Positions 6,147 to 10,290 of a DNA stretch of 10,290 nt are shown here, one piece after another. Where the stretch lies: positions 1 through 10,290 of the forward strand of contig CALLAG010000127.1 of NCBI GenBank assembly GCA_938002705.1. Reading direction: 5' to 3'. The stretch comes from an uncultured Saprospiraceae bacterium (GTDB lineage Bacteria; Bacteroidota; Bacteroidia; Chitinophagales; Saprospiraceae). The notes under the pieces were generated by a model. It did not search any database. It had not been told where the DNA came from and saw only the letters and a program-made list of their open reading frames with translations. The position numbers and the translations under genes are program-made. The stretch's first letter is position 1. Every line of letters starts with the position of its first letter.

Positions 6147-6941
6147 ATGTTTGCGGATAATCCTAATCAGAATAATATCATAGAGTTGCGAGGTATATCG
6201 CAGAGCTACGACGGTGGTCAGAATTGGATTATCCAAGATTTTGATTTTCTAATAGAAGATAAGCCAGACCAAGGGCAGTTCGTTGTATTATTAGGTATGT
6301 CAGGTAGTGGTAAGTCTACAGTACTGAGATACATAGCTGGTCTACAGAAACCGACTAAAGGTACCGTTCTTGTAAAGGGAGAAGAGGTTGATAAGCAGAG
6401 AGTGAGTATGGTGTTCCAGCAATACTCTTCACTACCATGGTTGACAGTTCTTGAGAATGTAGGTTTAGCATTGAAGTTCCAAGGAGTAAGCAAGAAAGAA
6501 CGTGATGAGAAAGCGATGGAGTTGATTAAGTTAGTCGGACTTGAGGGCCATGAGAAGAAATTTGCTCAGTATCCTACATTATCAGGTGGGCAGTTACAGC
6601 GAGTAGCGATAGCAAGAAGCTTACTTGCTAATCCTGAGATTCTCATCATGGATGAGCCATTCGGTGCATTAGATGTAAAGACACGTCTGACGATGCAAGA
6701 TCTACTTACTAATATCTGGAGACAGTTCCAGTCTACTATCATATTCGTTACTCATGATATATCAGAAGCTGTCTATCTTGCTGATGATATCTATATCATG
6801 AAATCCCAACCATCTAAGATTGTAGAACATATACACGTAGATCTACCTATAGAGAGAAACAGACTGACCAAAAGAGACCCTCAGTATATAGCTCTTGTGC
6901 ATGAGGTAGAAGACAGAATGATCTCGGTATCTGAATTGTAG
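6147..6941 (+). CDS. ABC transporter ATP-binding protein, TauB/SsuB/NrtD-like
   Basis: The 264-residue protein carries a complete set of ABC ATPase motifs: Walker A GMSGSGKST (50-58), Q-loop at Gln91-Gln92 with SSLPW, signature LSGGQ (145-149), Walker B ILIMDE (165-170), D-loop GALD (173-176) and H-loop His203 in VTHD. Length and the PFGALD and HDISEAVYLADDIYIM segments fit the nitrate/sulfonate/taurine importer ATPases. It should hydrolyse ATP at the cytoplasmic face of the permease encoded just upstream. The ATG directly follows an in-frame TAA, so no longer N-terminus is possible. The 337-base spacer before it makes independent transcription plausible; the meaB gene begins 22 bases after it. 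Nothing seems missing or broken. Function as a transport ATPase is firm; the substrate is unknown. Confidence 0.95.
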   Translation: MFADNPNQNNIIELRGISQSYDGGQNWIIQDFDFLIEDKPDQGQFVVLLGMSGSGKSTVLRYIAGLQKPTKGTVLVKGEEVDKQRVSMVFQQYSSLPWLTVLENVGLALKFQGVSKKERDEKAMELIKLVGLEGHEKKFAQYPTLSGGQLQRVAIARSLLANPEILIMDEPFGALDVKTRLTMQDLLTNIWRQFQSTIIFVTHDISEAVYLADDIYIMKSQPSKIVEHIHVDLPIERNRLTKRDPQYIALVHEVEDRMISVSEL

Positions 6942-6963
6942 ATTATAACTTATTACAATCCTA

Positions 6964-7989
6964 ATGTCAGATCCTACGCATAATATTAATCCACATTATA
7001 AGAAGCATCCCGCTGTATCATACACGGTAGATCAATGTAAGCATGGCATAGCCGATCAGAATCCAGCTATCCTAAGTTTCCTCATATCCAAAGCCGAGAG
7101 CAGGATACCTAAAGATCATGAGCTATTGTATAAGGTATTGCAGGATATAGAAGATACAGGACACAGTAGAGTCATAGCCTTATCAGGAGCTCCAGGTGTA
7201 GGTAAGAGCACATTCGCTAACAGTTATGGCCAGTACCTTATAAGTAAAGGTCTTAAGATTGCAGTGCTTCCTGTAGATCCCTCTAGTAATATCAGTCGTG
7301 GAAGTATACTAGGTGATAAGACACGTATGGAAGATATTGTCACATCGGCTCAGGTCTATATCAAGCCGATGCCTTCTTCACTGTCTGTAGGTGGGGTAGC
7401 ACCAGCAAGTTTCTTAGCGACACACATATGTCGCTTAGCACAATTTGATTATATCTTCTTAGAGACAGTAGGTGTGGGCCAATCAGAATATGAGGCTCGG
7501 CACCTCGCAGACTTGTTTTTATTATTGTTACAACCCGGAGGAGGTGATGATCTACAAGGTATCAAGCGAGGTATCATGGAGATGGCGGATATCCTTCTTA
7601 TTAATAAAGCTGACGGAGAACTCGAATCATCAGCAAGAAATTCCTTAGATGCATATAAGCAATCACTAAGATTGATGCTTCCTAATACTTATGGATGGAA
7701 ACCAAAATCAGGATTATATTCTTCAGTCTCAGATAAGTATAACGCAGACTTAAGCTCTTATATAGAATCATACTACGATTATATGTCCTCGGATGATAGA
7801 CTTATTAGCTTAAGAGAAAGACAAAACTTGCACTACTTCGATACACATTATAAGGAGATTCTGATACAGCAACTTCTACAATCTAATAATCTCAGAGCTG
7901 CTATCACGGACCTAAGAAATGATATCCAAGATCAGAAAATCTACCCTTACATTGCCTTACAGAAACTGAAAGCCTTAGCCCTATCATGA
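6964..7989 (+). CDS. meaB: MeaB/ArgK-family GTPase, methylmalonyl-CoA mutase chaperone
   Basis: The 341-residue protein matches the MeaB/ArgK (MMAA) G3E-type GTPases in length and motifs: Walker A GAPGVGKST (75-83), VDPSS (104-108), GSILGDKTRM (113-122), switch region ETVGVGQSE (167-175), LQGIKRGIMEMAD (197-209) and the base-specific NKAD (214-217). Family members protect and reload adenosylcobalamin-dependent methylmalonyl-CoA mutase (or related acyl-CoA mutases) using GTP hydrolysis in the cytoplasm. An N-terminal helical part (about 20-65) and a C-terminal dimerisation part (about 270-341) are present. Arg112 stands where Gly is common in the SGGSILGDKTRM motif. No mutase gene lies in this window, so the partner must be elsewhere. 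The stop overlaps the start of the M23 gene by four bases (ATGA), suggesting coupled translation. Older annotations call this family an arginine/ornithine transport ATPase, which is not supported here. Confidence 0.93.
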   Translation: MSDPTHNINPHYKKHPAVSYTVDQCKHGIADQNPAILSFLISKAESRIPKDHELLYKVLQDIEDTGHSRVIALSGAPGVGKSTFANSYGQYLISKGLKIAVLPVDPSSNISRGSILGDKTRMEDIVTSAQVYIKPMPSSLSVGGVAPASFLATHICRLAQFDYIFLETVGVGQSEYEARHLADLFLLLLQPGGGDDLQGIKRGIMEMADILLINKADGELESSARNSLDAYKQSLRLMLPNTYGWKPKSGLYSSVSDKYNADLSSYIESYYDYMSSDDRLISLRERQNLHYFDTHYKEILIQQLLQSNNLRAAITDLRNDIQDQKIYPYIALQKLKALALS

Positions 7990-9665
7990 AGTTGAAGATT
8001 ATTTTATTGCTATCCTTGATACTAATGGCTTCTAAGTTCTACGCATCTGACACTTTAGGATTCGTATCTCCTGTAGATCATAAAGTTATTTTGACAGGTA
8101 ATTTTATGGAGTTACGGAGTAATCACTTCCACTCAGGTATAGATATCAAGTCCAGGAGAGGGGTCGCAGGTGATGTAATCAAGTCAGTACATGATGGGTA
8201 TATCTCACGTATAAGAATAACGAGTGGAAGCTATGGTAATGCGCTCTACATAGACCATCCTAATGGTTATACAAGTGTCTATGCACATCTTGACGAATTC
8301 ATACCCGAGATAAGTTCTTATCTTGAAGATATCCAGTATAGTCTAGAACGTTTCGAGGTGGATATATATCTACCTGATAGCCTTCTATCAGTCGTACAAG
8401 GTCAGGAGATCGGTCGTATGGGTAATACTGGTAGGTCATTCGGACCTCACTTGCACTTTGAGATTCGGAAAACGGACAGTGAGACTCCAGTCAATCCTGA
8501 GCTATATGGCTTTGGGCCTCAAGATAGTAAGCCGCCAGTACTGCAGGCACTGTATGTATATCATATCGATGATAATGATAAGGTAGGACAATCGGATGTC
8601 AAGTACTTTAATCCTAAGAAGTTAGGCTATGAGCTGCATCTCCCAGAGGTTTCCGTCTCGTCTGATAAGGTGGGATTAGGACTACAGATGTATGATAGTA
8701 TGAATGGTGGGAGTAATAAGAATGGGATATATAGTTATAAGCTATATGTAGATGATAGCTTGAAGTATGTATGGAAAGCAGATGCTTTTTCTTTTGACGA
8801 TAATAGAAAGATCAATGCCTTTATGGACTATGGTAGGTATAAGAAGTTTTCGCAGAAAATATACTTACTCTATCAGCAAAAATGCAGTGACTTTATAGAG
8901 TCTATATCTCCTGATAATGGCATCATATCTCTGCAGGAGGGGGATATAAAAAACATAAAAATACAAGTTATAGATATCCGTGGTAATGAAGTCGAAACAC
9001 AGTTCAGACTATCAAAGAAAAGTTCTACAGCTATTATCAGTGATGAGTCAGTAATGTCATGTGATCACGCATATAGAAAGTCAAGCGGGGTCTTCGATAT
9101 AGACTTTGAAGAAGGCGCATTCTATAGTCCTCAGAATCTCAGTATAGAATCTTCTAAGCAAAAGGCACTTAATCAGAACTGTCATACTATAACTGTGGGG
9201 AATCGTTCTATTCCTGTGAGTAAGAGGTATAAGATATCCTGTAAGATCCCCTCTGAGTATAATGATCAGTGGACTATAATATCGAGAGGTAGCAACGGGA
9301 AGTATTATGATTTCGGAGCAGATACATTAGGCGGTAAGTTAACGTCTGAAGTTGATGAGTTAGGTCAGTTTTTCGTATACAAGGATAAGGAGCCACCGAG
9401 CTTAGAAGTCATTAATCTGCAGGCCTCTATGCAGTCCCCTTGGAAGATCAGAATCAAAGATAATCTTATCCCCGACGGTAGATTGGACGACTTATCCTAC
9501 CGAGCCACTGTCAATGGTAAATGGATCAGGATGCGATATGACCTTAAGAATGACTTATTGATATTTAATGATTTTGAGAGATTAGGACCGGGGCCCTATC
9601 GCTTCCTACTGGTAGCTACTGACAATTGTGGTAATAAGTCTACACTCAATAGATTAATACAATAG
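7986..9665 (+). CDS. secreted M23 (LytM) family metallopeptidase
   Basis: The 559-residue protein begins with a signal peptide (MKLK, hydrophobic 5-14, cleavage probably near Ala20). The M23 catalytic domain covers about 25-175. Expected zinc ligands are His49 and Asp53 (HFHSGIDI) and His157 (HLHFE, 155-159); His101 (YAHL) and His155 are the other active-site histidines. All are present, so an active endopeptidase cutting peptide cross-bridges in peptidoglycan is likely. Between His101 and GQEIGRMGNTG (139-149) there is a long loop with IQYSLERFEVDIYLP, which I associate with the Bacteroidota branch of M23 that also has NPELYGFGPQDSKPP after the domain. The remaining 380 residues look like beta-rich accessory domains, the last starting near PPSLEV (about 460). 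Translation is probably coupled to meaB. Tandem hairpins follow the stop. The precise substrate bond is unknown. Confidence 0.92.
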   Translation: MKLKIILLLSLILMASKFYASDTLGFVSPVDHKVILTGNFMELRSNHFHSGIDIKSRRGVAGDVIKSVHDGYISRIRITSGSYGNALYIDHPNGYTSVYAHLDEFIPEISSYLEDIQYSLERFEVDIYLPDSLLSVVQGQEIGRMGNTGRSFGPHLHFEIRKTDSETPVNPELYGFGPQDSKPPVLQALYVYHIDDNDKVGQSDVKYFNPKKLGYELHLPEVSVSSDKVGLGLQMYDSMNGGSNKNGIYSYKLYVDDSLKYVWKADAFSFDDNRKINAFMDYGRYKKFSQKIYLLYQQKCSDFIESISPDNGIISLQEGDIKNIKIQVIDIRGNEVETQFRLSKKSSTAIISDESVMSCDHAYRKSSGVFDIDFEEGAFYSPQNLSIESSKQKALNQNCHTITVGNRSIPVSKRYKISCKIPSEYNDQWTIISRGSNGKYYDFGADTLGGKLTSEVDELGQFFVYKDKEPPSLEVINLQASMQSPWKIRIKDNLIPDGRLDDLSYRATVNGKWIRMRYDLKNDLLIFNDFERLGPGPYRFLLVATDNCGNKSTLNRLIQ

Positions 9666-9668
9666 CAT

Positions 9669-9706
9669 AGGGTGGAGTACCACCTTCTCTATCCCCTTCA
9701 TAGAGA
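9669..9706 (+). terminator. tandem hairpins after the M23 gene
   Basis: GGGTGG-type arm 9670-9675 pairs with CCACC (9680-9684) around AGTA; directly next, TCTCTAT (9686-9692) pairs perfectly with ATAGAGA (9700-9706). They start four bases after the TAG stop. No long T-tract follows at once; a T-rich run comes only near 9753-9758. They are likely the end of the meaB-M23 transcript. Confidence 0.45.
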
Positions 9707-9826
9707 TAGTAGTAGCTATCTGTTTCATACCTCATTTTATTAGTGTTTATAATCCTTTTTTAGCCAGTATGACTAAACTTTATTGGTCAAGTGATGTTCA
9801 TTCTTTGCTAACGAAACTAATAAACT

Positions 9827-10290
9827 ATGAAAATCGAAGAAGGAAAAAAAGTACCTCAGTTCAGCTTACTTAATCAAGATGGAATTGAGGTTTCTTCAGA
9901 AAGCCTAATAGGGTCTAAATATATATTGTTTTTCTACCCGAAAGATGATTCTCCAGGGTGTACTAAGGAAGCATGTAGTATAAGAGATAATTATTCGTCA
10001 CTACAAAAGAAGGGGTACAAGGTTTTCGGTGTAAGTCCTGATAAGGTAAAGAAGCACGAAAAATTCATAGCCAAATATGAGTTTCAGTATGACTTACTCG
10101 CTGACACTGAGAAGGAGATGATAGAATCTTTCGGTCTATGGGGTCCTAAGAAGTTTATGGGTAAGGAAATAACGGGTGTCTACAGAACTACCGTATTAGT
10201 CAATGAGGAAGGCGTCATAGATAAGATAATATCAAAGGTTGTAACTAAGTCACATGGACAGCAGATCCTTGACGTCATAGAAGAGCTTAA
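9827..10290 (+). CDS. bcp: Bcp-type thioredoxin-dependent peroxiredoxin, 3' partial
   Basis: From ATG at 9827 the frame is open for 154 codons to the window edge, so the stop is just outside; Bcp/PrxQ proteins are about 150-160 residues, so almost all is present. The active-site segment YPKDDSPGCTKEAC holds the peroxidatic Cys45 and a candidate resolving Cys50, five residues later as in many Bcp proteins. The P-x3-(T/S)-x2-C motif is Pro38, Ser42, Cys45; Ser replaces the more usual Thr. Arg120 (GVYRTTVLV) is the conserved active-site arginine. It should reduce hydrogen peroxide and organic hydroperoxides in the cytoplasm with electrons from thioredoxin. It lies 161 bases beyond the M23 gene, behind two hairpins, so it probably has its own promoter; I found no clear consensus box. 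No link to the upstream genes is implied. Confidence 0.93.
   Translation, partial: MKIEEGKKVPQFSLLNQDGIEVSSESLIGSKYILFFYPKDDSPGCTKEACSIRDNYSSLQKKGYKVFGVSPDKVKKHEKFIAKYEFQYDLLADTEKEMIESFGLWGPKKFMGKEITGVYRTTVLVNEEGVIDKIISKVVTKSHGQQILDVIEEL

Noticed and set aside
8286..8403. Insertion in the M23 catalytic domain as a novel feature
   Set aside because: The long loop between His101 and the GQ-x-IG segment, together with the NPELYGF and PP continuation, fits the common Bacteroidota branch of M23 peptidases as I know it.
1..10290. tRNA, rRNA, transposase or prophage genes
   Set aside because: Nothing in the sequence resembles tRNA or rRNA, and none of the plausible proteins has transposase, integrase or phage structural motifs.

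Overview
The window looks like chromosomal DNA of a member of the Bacteroidota. The evidence is its low G+C content, A-rich leaders without a Shine-Dalgarno sequence before most starts, one perfect match to the Bacteroidota -7 promoter box (TAnnTTTG), a Bacteroidota-type M23 peptidase, and heavy use of ATA and AGA codons. Family assignments come from reading motifs by eye; no database search was possible.

Left part (1-2017). The window opens inside a PA14-OmpA envelope protein gene on the + strand. An in-frame amber codon (272-274) replaces what should be a tyrosine in the PA14 core, and it sits inside a perfect inverted repeat. A 239-base convergent spacer follows with two copies of a 25-base palindromic repeat. 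Next is a minus-strand gene for a small secreted protein of unknown function. A 307-base divergent control region then holds two adjacent inverted repeats and a promoter box facing right.

Central part (2018-6941) is the most interesting section. Four + strand genes encode, in order, a two-TM coiled-coil membrane protein that vaguely resembles PspA/Vipp1; a membrane-anchored NMT1/TauA-like solute-binding protein fused to a C-terminal OmpA peptidoglycan-binding domain; a TauC/SsuC-like permease with an extra C-terminal membrane module; and a TauB/SsuB-like ATPase. Together they could form an ABC transporter, or a sensor derived from one, whose binding protein is fixed between the inner membrane and the cell wall. 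A 337-base spacer between permease and ATPase carries two kinds of degenerate short repeat and a strong hairpin. The ATPase may therefore be expressed partly separately.

Right part (6964-10290). A MeaB/ArgK-type G-protein chaperone gene lies 22 bases after the ATPase gene. It overlaps by four bases a gene for a secreted M23 (LytM) metallopeptidase. Two tandem hairpins follow, then a bcp-type peroxiredoxin gene that runs off the right edge. The M23 enzyme and the two OmpA-domain proteins all point to the cell wall. The MeaB and Bcp genes look like ordinary housekeeping neighbours.
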